Shown: positions 14,815-22,545, numbered from the stretch's first letter. The stretch: 40,385 nucleotides of DNA from Clostridium sp. UBA2485 (GCF_002341865.1 NZ_DDOV01000119.1:85409-125793); one strand, 5' to 3'. Notes: generated by a model from the letters alone, not told the origin. Numbers and translations: made by a program.

Positions 14815-15960
14815 TTAAAGCATTTCTATAAATGCAGCCATACGAGTTTTAAGTTGTCCAATATCTGATGTAGAATAATCTGTTTCTATACTCATGTATG
14901 GTATTTTCTTTTCTTCATTTACAAATTTCTTAATTCTATGGGTCTCAACATTATAAGTATGACAAGCTTGTAATGTTATATCTATAACACCATCAACTGA
15001 GAACTCGTCAACTAATTGGCTAATTAAATCTAATCTACCATCATTTGGTGCCATAACTGAGCATGGAATACTTAAATATTTTTCTGCTAATGCATCAATT
15101 GGATCTTTTGTTTCATCAACTAATCTAATTTTTTCTTTAATTCCAGAACAGTTCTCAAAACAAACTGCTACTCCACCACTTTCTTCAATGGCAGTTAAAA
15201 CTTTGTCTGCTACTCCACCTATCGGACAACCAGTAATTAATATTCTTGGTCCATTTTTATAAGTATCCTTTTTTGCATCATAATTAGCTTTTATATCTTC
15301 TATTGTTTCTTTTAACATTCTATTTTGTTCTTTTTTATCAAAAGTATAGTGAGTTGCATCTATTATTTTATGAAGTTGTAATCCACTTATTGGTGCTGGA
15401 TTTAATTTTCCCAATGAATAAAGCTCTTTTAACACAGTTCTTTCTTCATTACGAGTTTTAATTGCTTCTTTAAGTGCTTCTTCTGTTACTTTAACATTAA
15501 ATTGGTTTTCAAGCTTTTCTATAAAATATTTGATTTCTTCTTTCCATACTTTAAGAGCATGTTCTCTATTAGTATTTTGAGGTAATTGCATAACATGTAG
15601 TGGTTTTATTTCTTCTAGATATTCATACATTTTCTTTTTTCCATCACAAGTAGTTTCTCCCACTATTAAATCTGAAAAATATGTATATGGACACTTGTCT
15701 GTTAATGCAAATCCATAGCTTGCTTTTATAAGTGGACATAAGTTTTTAGGTAAATGTTTTTCTGCATCTGGAATAGTTTCTTCACTAACAGCGCAAAGGC
15801 TTATTGGATATGCACCTGCCGCATATATAGCCTCTACTGGTGCAAAAGTACAAAATGTACCTACTACCTTTTGTCCTTTATCCTTTAACTCTTTAACTTT
15901 AATAAATCCGTTTCTTCTTGTTTCATTAAACTCTTCAAAGTTTTTTGGTAAATTATTCAT
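14815..15960 (-). CDS. 2-hydroxyacyl-CoA dehydratase-like, double-cubane cluster protein (YjiM type)
   Basis: A 381-residue protein of the 2-hydroxyglutaryl-CoA dehydratase D-component family. Canonical dehydratases have two such subunits (HgdA/HgdB types). Here there is one subunit plus an activator, the arrangement of double-cubane cluster proteins, which reduce small substrates at very low potential. Cysteines are at 37, 56, 75, 90, 105, 245, 267, 271, 300 and 333, enough for a [8Fe-9S] double cubane. Recognisable segments are GTFCTFAPVEAIYAAGA, GETTCDGKKKMYE and TGCPIGGVADK. An AGGG site precedes the ATG. No CoA-transferase or acyl-CoA dehydrogenase genes lie next to it, which argues against an amino-acid fermentation operon. 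The physiological substrate is not known from sequence. Confidence 0.88.
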   Translation of the reverse strand: MNNLPKNFEEFNETRRNGFIKVKELKDKGQKVVGTFCTFAPVEAIYAAGAYPISLCAVSEETIPDAEKHLPKNLCPLIKASYGFALTDKCPYTYFSDLIVGETTCDGKKKMYEYLEEIKPLHVMQLPQNTNREHALKVWKEEIKYFIEKLENQFNVKVTEEALKEAIKTRNEERTVLKELYSLGKLNPAPISGLQLHKIIDATHYTFDKKEQNRMLKETIEDIKANYDAKKDTYKNGPRILITGCPIGGVADKVLTAIEESGGVAVCFENCSGIKEKIRLVDETKDPIDALAEKYLSIPCSVMAPNDGRLDLISQLVDEFSVDGVIDITLQACHTYNVETHRIKKFVNEEKKIPYMSIETDYSTSDIGQLKTRMAAFIEML

Positions 15961-16176
15961 TACAAACCCTCCAAATATATAATATGTGAGTAAAATATTA
16001 TCTAGCCTTTATAAACACTTGAACTTTAATATCTTTTAGTTTTAATAATTCTATTCTTCAAAATACTTTAATTAAATCTTTCAAGCAGTCAATTCATTAT
16101 CTTGTCCAATTTTATTGCTTTTTTATAAAATAAAATTATTAATATTAGATCTTTTACCAGTTGTTTTTGATTACAG

Positions 16177-16212
16177 TTTAAAAGCTCAACTATATGTAGT
16201 TGAGCTTTTAAA
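16177..16212. other. Perfect 16-bp hairpin without a clear U-run
   Basis: TTTAAAAGCTCAACTA (16177-16192), a 4-nt loop, and its exact complement (16197-16212). It lies about 220 bases upstream of the dehydratase-like gene. Neither side has a good U-tract, so its role (attenuator, processing site or repeat remnant) is open. The rest of 15961-16380 shows no gene. Confidence 0.6.
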
Positions 16213-16381
16213 TACAAAAGGAAAATTTTAATTAAAGGATAAACGACTATAACCAACTTCGTCTTGAGTTAATGTTAACATATATTTTGACAATTGTGAA
16301 TTTTTGTTTTTCAATGATTATGTACCTATCTATAGATATATTAAATATAGGGTTCCCTAATGAAAATTTAACTTATGGATG

Positions 16382-16556
16382 ATTTTAATTTCCATAACAA
16401 AAATTCTTTTCTATGAATGAAAAATTAAGAATGAAAGATACGAATTATGGTTAAAACTTCACGGTTAAGACCTTTGAAGTTTTTTGAGAATAAATTTTTT
16501 TAAGAAATTTACTAAGTGTGAATTTCATCCTAAATTTTTCATTCTTAATTATTAAT
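16382..16556. repeat. Repeat region with inverted ends
   Basis: A non-coding stretch. Its first 50 bases match 9264-9317 in reverse. The string AATGAAAAATTAAGAATGAAA near 16416-16436 faces its near complement near 16537-16552 (TTTTTCATTCTTAATT). A hairpin of AAAACTTCA and TGAAGTTTT lies between them (about 16453-16483). This is the structure of a short mobile or palindromic repeat. Confidence 0.5.
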
Positions 16557-16686
16557 CCTTAATTTTTAAGGGATTAAACTGTTTTTATAGAAAGCTTACT
16601 TTCCAGAGTATATATTAAGTTTTCAGATTGTATCCCTATACTCTTAGGATTATAAATAATTATTTTTATAGTATTTCTTCATAACG

Positions 16687-16717
16687 AAAAAAACTTGAAT
16701 GTTTCCATTCAAGTTTT
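16687..16717 (-). terminator. Terminator of the tRNA operon
   Basis: Stem AAAACTTGAATG / CATTCAAGTTTT (12 bp) with a 4-nt loop, ending TTTTTTT on the minus strand, just after the last tRNA. Confidence 0.92.
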
Positions 16718-16720
16718 TCA

Positions 16721-16795
16721 TGGAGCTGGCAATAGGAATTGAACCTACAACCTGCTGATTACAAGTCAGCTGCTCTACCGTTGAGCCATGCCAGC
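16721..16795 (-). tRNA. tRNA-Thr (anticodon TGT), copy 1
   Basis: 75 nt with the CCA encoded. The acceptor stem begins GCTGGC and pairs with GCCAGC; the anticodon loop is CTTGTAA. It differs from copy 2 by one base in the T loop (TTCAATT here). Confidence 0.97.
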
Positions 16796-16800
16796 AATTA

Positions 16801-16877
16801 TGGCGACCCAGAAGGGACTCGAACCCTCGACCTCCGGCGTGACAGGCCGGCACTCTAACCAACTGAGCCACTGGGCC
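16801..16877 (-). tRNA. tRNA-Asp (anticodon GTC), copy 1
   Basis: 77 nt including CCA. The anticodon loop CTGTCAC lies between CCGGC and GCCGG. Same sequence as copy 2. Confidence 0.97.
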
Positions 16878-16883
16878 ATATTA

Positions 16884-16959
16884 TGGTGGTCGCAACAGGG
16901 ATCGAACCTGTGACCCTCTGCTTGTAAGGCAGATGCTCTCCCAGCTGAGCTATGCGACC
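16884..16959 (-). tRNA. tRNA-Val (anticodon TAC), copy 1
   Basis: 76 nt including CCA. The anticodon loop CTTACAA lies between TCTGC and GCAGA. Confidence 0.97.
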
Positions 16960-16963
16960 ATAA

Positions 16964-17038
16964 TGGTGACTCCTAGGGGAATCGAACCCCTGTTACCACC
17001 GTGAAAGGGTGGTGTCTTAACCGCTTGACCAAGGAGCC
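16964..17038 (-). tRNA. tRNA-Glu (anticodon TTC), copy 1
   Basis: 75 nt including CCA. The anticodon loop CTTTCAC lies between CCACC and GGTGG. Confidence 0.97.
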
Positions 17039-17066
17039 AATGACGACTTTTTTATTTTTTATAAAA

Positions 17067-17141
17067 TGGAGCTGGCAATAGGAATCGAACCTACAACCTG
17101 CTGATTACAAGTCAGCTGCTCTACCGTTGAGCCATGCCAGC
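17067..17141 (-). tRNA. tRNA-Thr (anticodon TGT), copy 2
   Basis: 75 nt including CCA. Anticodon loop CTTGTAA; T loop TTCGATT. It is followed on the minus strand by an AT-rich spacer leading to tRNA-Glu copy 1. Confidence 0.97.
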
Positions 17142-17146
17142 TTATG

Positions 17147-17223
17147 TGGCGACCCAGAAGGGACTCGAACCCTCGACCTCCGGCGTGACAGGCCGGCACT
17201 CTAACCAACTGAGCCACTGGGCC
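17147..17223 (-). tRNA. tRNA-Asp (anticodon GTC), copy 2
   Basis: 77 nt including CCA, identical in its stems and anticodon loop to copy 1, 346 bases away. Confidence 0.97.
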
Positions 17224-17228
17224 ATATG

Positions 17229-17304
17229 TGGTGGTCGCAACAGGGATCGAACCTGTGACCCTCTGCTTGTAAGGCAGATGCTCTCCCAGCTGAGCTATGC
17301 GACC
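17229..17304 (-). tRNA. tRNA-Val (anticodon TAC), copy 2
   Basis: 76 nt including CCA, same sequence as copy 1, 345 bases away. Confidence 0.97.
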
Positions 17305-17309
17305 ACTAA

Positions 17310-17384
17310 TGGTGACTCCTAGGGGAATCGAACCCCTGTTACCACCGTGAAAGGGTGGTGTCTTAACCGCTTGACCAAGGAGCC
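17310..17384 (-). tRNA. tRNA-Glu (anticodon TTC), copy 2
   Basis: 75 nt including CCA. First tRNA of the transcript, about 55 bases downstream of the promoter -10 box. Confidence 0.97.
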
Positions 17385-17438
17385 ATATGTCATTTTACTT
17401 TTGTTAGGTCGGCGCTTTCCGCACACCCGACAAGTAAT

Positions 17439-17467
17439 ATAATACCTAAAATTCTTAACAATGTCAA
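17439..17467 (-). promoter_or_regulatory. tRNA operon promoter
   Basis: -35 TTGACA (17467-17462), 17-bp spacer, -10 TATTAT (17444-17439). The leader that follows is unusually GC-rich (GTCGGG ... GCGCCGACC) and can pair GTCGG with CCGAC before tRNA-Glu. It is a strong consensus promoter, as expected for stable RNA. Confidence 0.85.
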
Positions 17468-17692
17468 CAATTTTTCAAAAAAAATTTCACTTTTTATCAT
17501 AAAAGCTCATTTCATATTATAAACCTAGATAAATCAACAACTTTACTGGCACTTTTCTATAAGAAAAAAGTCATAATTTGAAACTTATTATAAAATTTTA
17601 AAATAAACTTATATATTTCCTCACGATATATATTCTATTCTGAATTAAATAATTTATGACTAATATGTGATAAATTATTTATTGATGATTAC

Positions 17693-17721
17693 TTGATGGT
17701 TTTATTAGTAATACTTATAAT
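17693..17721 (+). promoter_or_regulatory. Promoter of the flavoprotein gene
   Basis: -35 TTGATG (17693-17698), 17-bp spacer, -10 TATAAT (17716-17721), about 40 bases upstream of the TTG start. Confidence 0.75.
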
Positions 17722-17763
17722 AAGTTTAACATTATTTTTTCTTTTTAGAAAGGAGATTTTATT

Positions 17764-19011
17764 TTGAAACATGACCTTATTATAGTTGGTGGCGGTGCTT
17801 CAGGAATTATGGCTGCTATTATGGCAAAAGACCTAGGCATAGATGTAGCTATACTAGAAAGTAATGATAGGATAGGTAAGAAAATTCTTACCACAGGAAA
17901 TGGAAGGTGTAATATAACCAATAAAAATATAAATATTTTAAGGTACCATAGTGAAAATAAAACTTTTTTTAATAAGGTCTTTGAAAACTTTACATTAAAA
18001 AATACCGTAGAATTTTTTAATTCAATTGGTTTATATTTAGTTACCTTAGATAGTGACAAAATGTATCCTATGTCCTTACAATCTTCTTCTGTACTGGATG
18101 TTTTTAGATTTGCTCTAGAGGAAAGGGAAGTTCCTATTTATTTAAATCATAAAGTAAAAGAAATAAATTATAAGAACAAATTCATTATAGATTGTAATAA
18201 TGAAAAAAACTTTATTTGCAACAAGCTTTTACTTTGTGCAGGAGGAAAAAGTGCACCTAAAACCGGTTCTGATGGTTCTGGTTTCACCTTGGCTAAAAAG
18301 CTAGGACATAATATAATAAATCCTATTCCAGCTCTTGTGCAGCTTAAATTAAATCATAATAAGTTAAAAGCACTATCTGGTGTTAAATTTGATGGAAATG
18401 CACATATATATGTAAATGATAAATTAAGAAGAAGTGAATTTGGAGAGGTATTGTTTACAGATTACGGTATTTCTGGTCCTCCTATTCTTCAACTTAGTAG
18501 AATTGCTTCTTATAATTTATCTAAAGGAAAAGATGTATCTTTAAAAATTGATATGATGAGTAATTTTTCAAAAGATGAATTAAAGAGATTTTTAGAAAAT
18601 CATTTTGGAACATATTCATATAGATCTGTACATGATGCTCTTATAGGTATACTTAATAAGAAAATTATTCCTATAATACTTAAAGAAGCTAATATTGATA
18701 ATATACATAAGCCTTGTTGGTCATTAGAGTGGGAAGAAAAAGAAATGTTATTATCCTTATTAAAAGAATGGACCTTTAAAGTAAATGGTACTAACTCCTT
18801 TGATAATGCGCAAGTTACAGCTGGTGGTATAGACACAAAAGAAGTAGATGAGAACACCTTACAATCAAAATTAGTTCCTAATCTATATTTTGCTGGGGAG
18901 ATATTGGATGTAGATGGAGACTGTGGCGGTTTTAATCTTCAATGGGCATGGAGTTCTGCTTCAGTGGCAATCAAAAGCCTCAAGATGTTAGAACATCATA
19001 ATAATAAATAG
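17764..19011 (+). CDS. HI0933/BaiN-family FAD/NAD(P)-dependent flavoprotein
   Basis: A 415-residue flavoprotein of the HI0933/YhiN family, which includes the bile-acid enzyme BaiN; the physiological substrate of most members is unknown. The N-terminal dinucleotide motif is LIIVGGGASGIMAA, with acidic Glu33 in AILESNDRIGKKI, followed by the family signature TTGNGRCNITN. The second FAD contact LCAGGKSAPKTGSDGSG is mid-protein, and the C-terminal FAD motif is LYFAGEILDVDGDCGGFNLQ. The start is a TTG at 17764 with AAGGAG nine bases upstream and no better ATG nearby. It is monocistronic on the plus strand, with its own promoter. Confidence 0.9.
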   Translation: MKHDLIIVGGGASGIMAAIMAKDLGIDVAILESNDRIGKKILTTGNGRCNITNKNINILRYHSENKTFFNKVFENFTLKNTVEFFNSIGLYLVTLDSDKMYPMSLQSSSVLDVFRFALEEREVPIYLNHKVKEINYKNKFIIDCNNEKNFICNKLLLCAGGKSAPKTGSDGSGFTLAKKLGHNIINPIPALVQLKLNHNKLKALSGVKFDGNAHIYVNDKLRRSEFGEVLFTDYGISGPPILQLSRIASYNLSKGKDVSLKIDMMSNFSKDELKRFLENHFGTYSYRSVHDALIGILNKKIIPIILKEANIDNIHKPCWSLEWEEKEMLLSLLKEWTFKVNGTNSFDNAQVTAGGIDTKEVDENTLQSKLVPNLYFAGEILDVDGDCGGFNLQWAWSSASVAIKSLKMLEHHNNK

Positions 19012-19088
19012 TAATCATTGTACCAAATTAAAGATTAATAATTAGTACTATAAAAAATAATAGTATTATTAAAAATAAATTTTAAAGT

Positions 19089-19115
19089 AAAAAAGCTAGT
19101 CTTATAGACTAGCTT
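19089..19115 (-). terminator. Terminator of the DUF1858 gene
   Basis: Stem AAGCTAGTC / GACTAGCTT (9 bp) with a 5-nt loop and TTTTTT on the minus strand. It also lies about 80 bases after the plus-strand flavoprotein gene and may serve both. Confidence 0.88.
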
Positions 19116-19123
19116 ATTTATAT

Positions 19124-19309
19124 TTACTTGTTTAAAGCTTCTAATAATTTTTCTAGATCTAATCCATGAACTGTAGCTGCTTCTTCTAAAGTTTCTGCTT
19201 GTGCTGATGGACATCCTACACAACCCATTCCAAAGCTCATTAATACATCTACAGAATTTGCATGTTGTCTTACAACCTCACCTATTGTCATATCTTTAGT
19301 AATTTTCAT
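19124..19309 (-). CDS. DUF1858 domain protein
   Basis: A 61-residue protein made of one DUF1858 domain: MKITKDMTIGEVVRQH, then FGMGCVGCPSAQAETLEEA, with Cys-x2-Cys at the N-end of a helix as in its relatives next to hybrid-cluster and other redox enzymes. The domain probably binds a ligand or takes part in thiol/redox chemistry; its function is not settled. The ATG at 19309 has GAGGTG at good spacing, better than the upstream ATG at 19327. It is monocistronic with a terminator. Confidence 0.88.
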   Translation of the reverse strand: MKITKDMTIGEVVRQHANSVDVLMSFGMGCVGCPSAQAETLEEAATVHGLDLEKLLEALNK

Positions 19310-19350
19310 AAATAACACCTCTTCCATTAATTATATATTAGGCATCTTTA

Positions 19351-19362
19351 ACTAGTTATTTT
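19351..19362. repeat. Copy of the ACTAGTTATTTT motif
   Basis: The 12-mer ACTAGTTATTTT is shared exactly with the right end of the element at 10434-10561 and with 28963-28974. Confidence 0.4.
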
Positions 19363-19439
19363 AGATACCTTATTATTATCTTCTTATATGTTTTTTTTAT
19401 CCTTATTGATTAACTTTATTATACAACACAACTTCAAAA

Positions 19440-19465
19440 AAAAGTGTAACTTTTGTTACACTTTT
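19440..19465 (-). terminator. Possible second terminator or upstream hairpin
   Basis: Stem AAAAGTGTAAC / GTTACACTTTT (11 bp) with a TTTT loop; on the minus strand it ends in seven or more T. It lies between the ABC permease end and the DUF1858 gene and may back up the weaker terminator at 19503-19531. Confidence 0.65.
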
Positions 19466-19502
19466 GTATTTTAAATAAAAATTTATATACCTACTAATTT
19501 TT

Positions 19503-19531
19503 ATGATAAAATAACATCCTATTTTAGGATG
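19503..19531 (-). terminator. Terminator of the ABC transporter operon
   Basis: Stem CATCCTA / TAGGATG (7 bp, 3-nt loop), followed on the minus strand by TTATTTTATC, 12 bases after the permease stop. Confidence 0.7.
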
Positions 19532-19543
19532 CTATTCTACTAT

Positions 19544-20323
19544 TTAAATAACGTCTTTTTTTATAAAGATTAAATTACTTATAATTAATAATGCTGCTAC
19601 ATATGCAATTATTATAGCTAATGAAAAACCTAAAGTTGAACCTTCAACAGGAGGAAGTCCAGCACCACTTATTAACGTATTTGAGTCATAAGCCGCAAGA
19701 TTTAAATGACCAAATATAATGTATTTAGACCACCAATAGTTTTTAGTCAACATCATTATTGGCACACCTATTGAACTTGCTATAATTGATGTACTTAGAG
19801 CTATTCCAATCCCTTTAAAGATTGTAGCTAAACTAAAGGCTAAAGTTATATAAAATATATCTTTTGGTATTGAATATAGTACTGTCTTTATCAATATAGG
19901 CAAAGTATATCCACCTGCTGCTTTTGTCCCAAAGAAAGCTATACCTACTATTGATGATGAAATAAATATAACAACATAACTAATTAATAAGAATAATATT
20001 ACAGTTACATATTTTGAAAATAATATAGCAGTTCTATTCCATGGACGTATTAAAAGTTGCTTTATAGTTCCGTCCTTCCATTCATCGGTAAATATTTGTG
20101 CTCCTAATATCATCGCAAACATACCTATAACAGAACTACCCCACATAATTGAGATTTGTATAAAACTTATATAGTCCATATTTATGCCCTTACTAGGACT
20201 TATAAATTTAATTACAATTGCTGATGCTATAACTATGACACTCATAAATATATAAAAATATGGTGCTGTTCGTTTTGTGTTTACCTTCATAATTTCATTT
20301 CTAATAAGTTGAATAAAACCCAT
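19544..20323 (-). CDS. ABC-2 family transporter permease
   Basis: A 259-residue membrane protein with about six helices, in the pattern of ABC-2 permeases of the BcrB/lantibiotic-immunity type. Helix 1 is near residues 20-42, helix 2 near 52-75, a group lies at 100-170, and the last helix is 230-253. A charged loop after helix 2 (FTDEWKDGTIKQLLIRPWNR) matches the typical coupling segment of this family. It follows the ATPase gene by three bases, so the two form one exporter. The substrate is unknown; the nearby secreted-protein pseudogene is a possible historical link. Confidence 0.87.
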   Translation of the reverse strand: MGFIQLIRNEIMKVNTKRTAPYFYIFMSVIVIASAIVIKFISPSKGINMDYISFIQISIMWGSSVIGMFAMILGAQIFTDEWKDGTIKQLLIRPWNRTAILFSKYVTVILFLLISYVVIFISSSIVGIAFFGTKAAGGYTLPILIKTVLYSIPKDIFYITLAFSLATIFKGIGIALSTSIIASSIGVPIMMLTKNYWWSKYIIFGHLNLAAYDSNTLISGAGLPPVEGSTLGFSLAIIIAYVAALLIISNLIFIKKDVI

Positions 20324-20326
20324 AGT

Positions 20327-21241
20327 CTATTTCCCCTCCTTAGTCATACTTAAGAATACTTCTTCTAAGGATTGAGTAATTTGTTTCACTTCGTAAATTT
20401 TCAATCCACCATCAATTAATCTATTTATAATTAATGGAATTTCATCTCTTCTTAAATTAATTACAATTCTATTTTTTTCTACTTTTACAACACCAACAGA
20501 ATTTATTAATTTTTTAGCTAAATCTATATTATCAACTTCAATTTCTACATCTAATTTTTCTTCTAAACTATTATTTTCATTTTTAATAGTACGTTCTCCT
20601 ATTAATTTACCTTCTTGAATAACTATTATATTATCGCAAATAAGTTCTACTTCTGATAATAAATGACTTGAAATTATTATAGATATATTTTCTTTTTTAG
20701 CTAAGTATCTTAAATATTCACGAAGCTCATGTATTCCTTCAGGGTCAAGTCCATTAGTTGGTTCATCTAATATAAGAATTGATGGTTTATGTAAAAGTGC
20801 CTGTGCTACTCCTAATCTTTGCTTCATTCCTAGAGAATAAGTTTTTACTTTTTTATTTATTGCATCTTCTAACTTAACAAGTTTAACAATTTCGTTTATT
20901 CTCTCTTGGGATACTGGAGTTTTACTCATTCTTGCAAAGTGAATCAAGTTTTGCATTCCACTCATATATTTATATAATTCAGGGTTTTCAATAATTGCAC
21001 CTACATGCTCTAAGGCTTTAATTTTATCTTTTCTAACATCATATCCTTCAATAAAAATATCACCTTTATCTATCCCTATAAGTCCAACCATCATACGGAT
21101 TGTTGTTGTTTTTCCTGAGCCATTAGGTCCTAAAAATCCATAAATTTCGCCTCTATCAACAGAAAAGGAAAGGTCTTTAATTATTTTTTTCTTTCCAAAA
21201 GACTTATAGACATTTTTAACCTCAACTACCTTATCTGACAT
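20327..21241 (-). CDS. ABC transporter ATP-binding protein (BcrA type)
   Basis: A 304-residue ATPase for the adjacent permease. Walker A is GPNGSGKTT at 38-46, the signature is YSLGMKQRL near 136-144, Walker B with catalytic Glu is LILDEPTNGLDP near 155-166, and the switch His is in ISSHLL near 192. A C-terminal extension of about 85 residues fits the BcrA/DrrA-like group that often gives resistance to, or exports, peptides and antibiotics. The ribosome site is weak (GTGAGA). Confidence 0.93.
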   Translation of the reverse strand: MSDKVVEVKNVYKSFGKKKIIKDLSFSVDRGEIYGFLGPNGSGKTTTIRMMVGLIGIDKGDIFIEGYDVRKDKIKALEHVGAIIENPELYKYMSGMQNLIHFARMSKTPVSQERINEIVKLVKLEDAINKKVKTYSLGMKQRLGVAQALLHKPSILILDEPTNGLDPEGIHELREYLRYLAKKENISIIISSHLLSEVELICDNIIVIQEGKLIGERTIKNENNSLEEKLDVEIEVDNIDLAKKLINSVGVVKVEKNRIVINLRRDEIPLIINRLIDGGLKIYEVKQITQSLEEVFLSMTKEGK

Positions 21242-21294
21242 ATTGTCTCACATCCATTTCTTTGTTTTGTAAAAAACTATTTGTCTTAAAATTT

Positions 21295-21345
21295 ATAACT
21301 AGATGTCTAAAATAAAATAAGCTAGAATACTAGCTAGTTATTTTC
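21295..21345. repeat. Imperfect hairpin with the CTAGTTATTTT motif upstream of the ABC genes
   Basis: ATAACTAG (21295-21302) faces CTAGTTAT (21334-21341). The inner part AAAATAAGCTAG faces CTAGCTAGTTATTTT. It shares CTAGTTATTTTCT with 28964-28976. It lies 55-105 bases upstream of the ATPase start, in the leader of the transporter transcript. Confidence 0.45.
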
Positions 21346-21475
21346 TAAGACACCCTACGCTTTAAGTCTATATTTATTCTATAACTTTTATTTAATACAT
21401 ACCATTAATATAAAATTACAATATTATTAAATTATTTTAATATAAGTCTATATGCTATAAAAACAATTCACACAA

Positions 21476-21507
21476 ATAAAAATAGTTCCTAACCTAAGTT
21501 AAGAACT
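21476..21507 (-). terminator. Terminator after the 84-aa membrane protein gene
   Basis: Stem AGTTCTTAAC / GTTAGGAACT (10 bp with one G-U pair) and ATTTTTATTT after it on the minus strand. It separates the secreted-protein/membrane-protein pair from the ABC transporter genes. Confidence 0.75.
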
Positions 21508-21514
21508 ACCTTTT

Positions 21515-21769
21515 TTATATATTAACAAGTTTAAATAAACTTATTCCAACAAATAAAATTCCCAGAATAAATAAAATTATTAAAAACCAATCTTTATTTT
21601 TAACTGCTAATAATGCTAATACTATTAAAGAAATCACAAGAATAATGTGACTCGGTATTGATAACTTAAGACTTCCTAATTGTATAGAGTCTAAAATAAT
21701 TTTACTAAAAAAAATTAAACATAAGATTTTAAACAGTGAAATTATTATATTTTTATAGTTCGACTTCAT
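21515..21769 (-). CDS. Small membrane protein (84 aa)
   Basis: A protein with three likely membrane helices: about residues 8-26, 38-55 and 63-82, with a short linker GSLKLSIPSH. No family is recognised. A GGAGG site precedes the ATG, and it starts 14 bases after the end of the interrupted secreted-protein gene, so the two were one transcription unit. In bacteriocin loci a gene of this size and place is often an immunity protein; that is only a suggestion here. Confidence 0.7.
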   Translation of the reverse strand: MKSNYKNIIISLFKILCLIFFSKIILDSIQLGSLKLSIPSHIILVISLIVLALLAVKNKDWFLIILFILGILFVGISLFKLVNI

Positions 21770-21783
21770 ATTTGTTCCTCCAT

Positions 21784-22545
21784 TTAGAAAGGCTTACTAC
21801 CAAACCACCATGAACCTTGAGAAAGAAGTTGAACATTCATATATTTGTTCATAACTTCACCAATAGCTCTAATATCCTCATATCTATATGCAATTTGATT
21901 ACTACCATATCCAGTACTTACTGGCTCTTTTGTTTTATATAAATCATATTGTAAATAGCCATCAAATAAGAAACCAGCCGCTAATGAACCAAGACCTACT
22001 ACAGATGCCCAGTTTGCAATTTTTGTTGCGATAACAGAACTTGCAATTGAAACTCCAACTAACGCCGCAGCGGCAATTAACCCACCTATAATTGTACAAA
22101 TAGCACCAATTGTTGTTACCGTTCTGCTTACATTTAATTTGTTGGTAGCTACATAAATAGGGTCATATGAACTTAAACTTCGAATAGTTGGCTCTGCTAA
22201 GTTTTCATTAAACGTTTCAATTTTTTCTATTGGTATCTCTTCTCCGTTCATAACCATGTAATCATCATTTTTGTTGTATGTTAATCTATAACTTTCTCCC
22301 TCACTGGTTGTAGTTATAACTTCAACATTATCTTCGTCTATTTTTGTAATACTCATATCTATGGTTAAGCCTTGTTCTTTCGCTACTAAAGTAAATGAAG
22401 TATCATTTTCACTATACTCAATATTCGTAGCTATAATCCCTTGATTTTCATTTATAGCCATAGCCTGTTAAGTCGGTGATACGAGTACGCTAAAAGTAAA
22501 TACACTTACTATATACATAGCGATTTTTTTTAATTTAGATTTCAT
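21784..22545 (-). pseudogene. Secreted protein gene interrupted by a stop codon in its signal peptide
   Basis: Read from the ATG at 22545, which has a GGGGG-type ribosome site, the frame encodes a textbook signal peptide: MKSKLKKIAMYIVSVFTFSV then LVSPT. A TAA at codon 26 (22470-22468) interrupts it. The same frame continues with Gln-Ala-Met-Ala and then 222 more residues. The AMA/INE junction would be a normal signal peptidase site. One base change (for example CAA to TAA) would explain it. The internal ATG at 22461 lacks a good ribosome site, and a product from it would have lost its export signal. The mature part is acidic at first, then has a hydrophobic glycine/alanine-rich stretch (about residues 115-165 of the internal frame) and ends GSWWFGSKPF. 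I do not recognise the family. Confidence 0.8.

Noticed and set aside
16650..16871. 73-aa minus-strand frame over tRNA genes, starting MAQLVRVPACHAGG
   Set aside because: It is a translation of tRNA-Asp and tRNA-Thr sequence, a well-known annotation artefact; the same is true of the plus-strand frame at 17134-17322.
17400..17435. GC-rich sequence upstream of tRNA-Glu as a T-box or other riboswitch
   Set aside because: It is only about 50 nt long, leads straight into tRNA genes, and has none of the conserved T-box elements. It is simply the tRNA operon leader.
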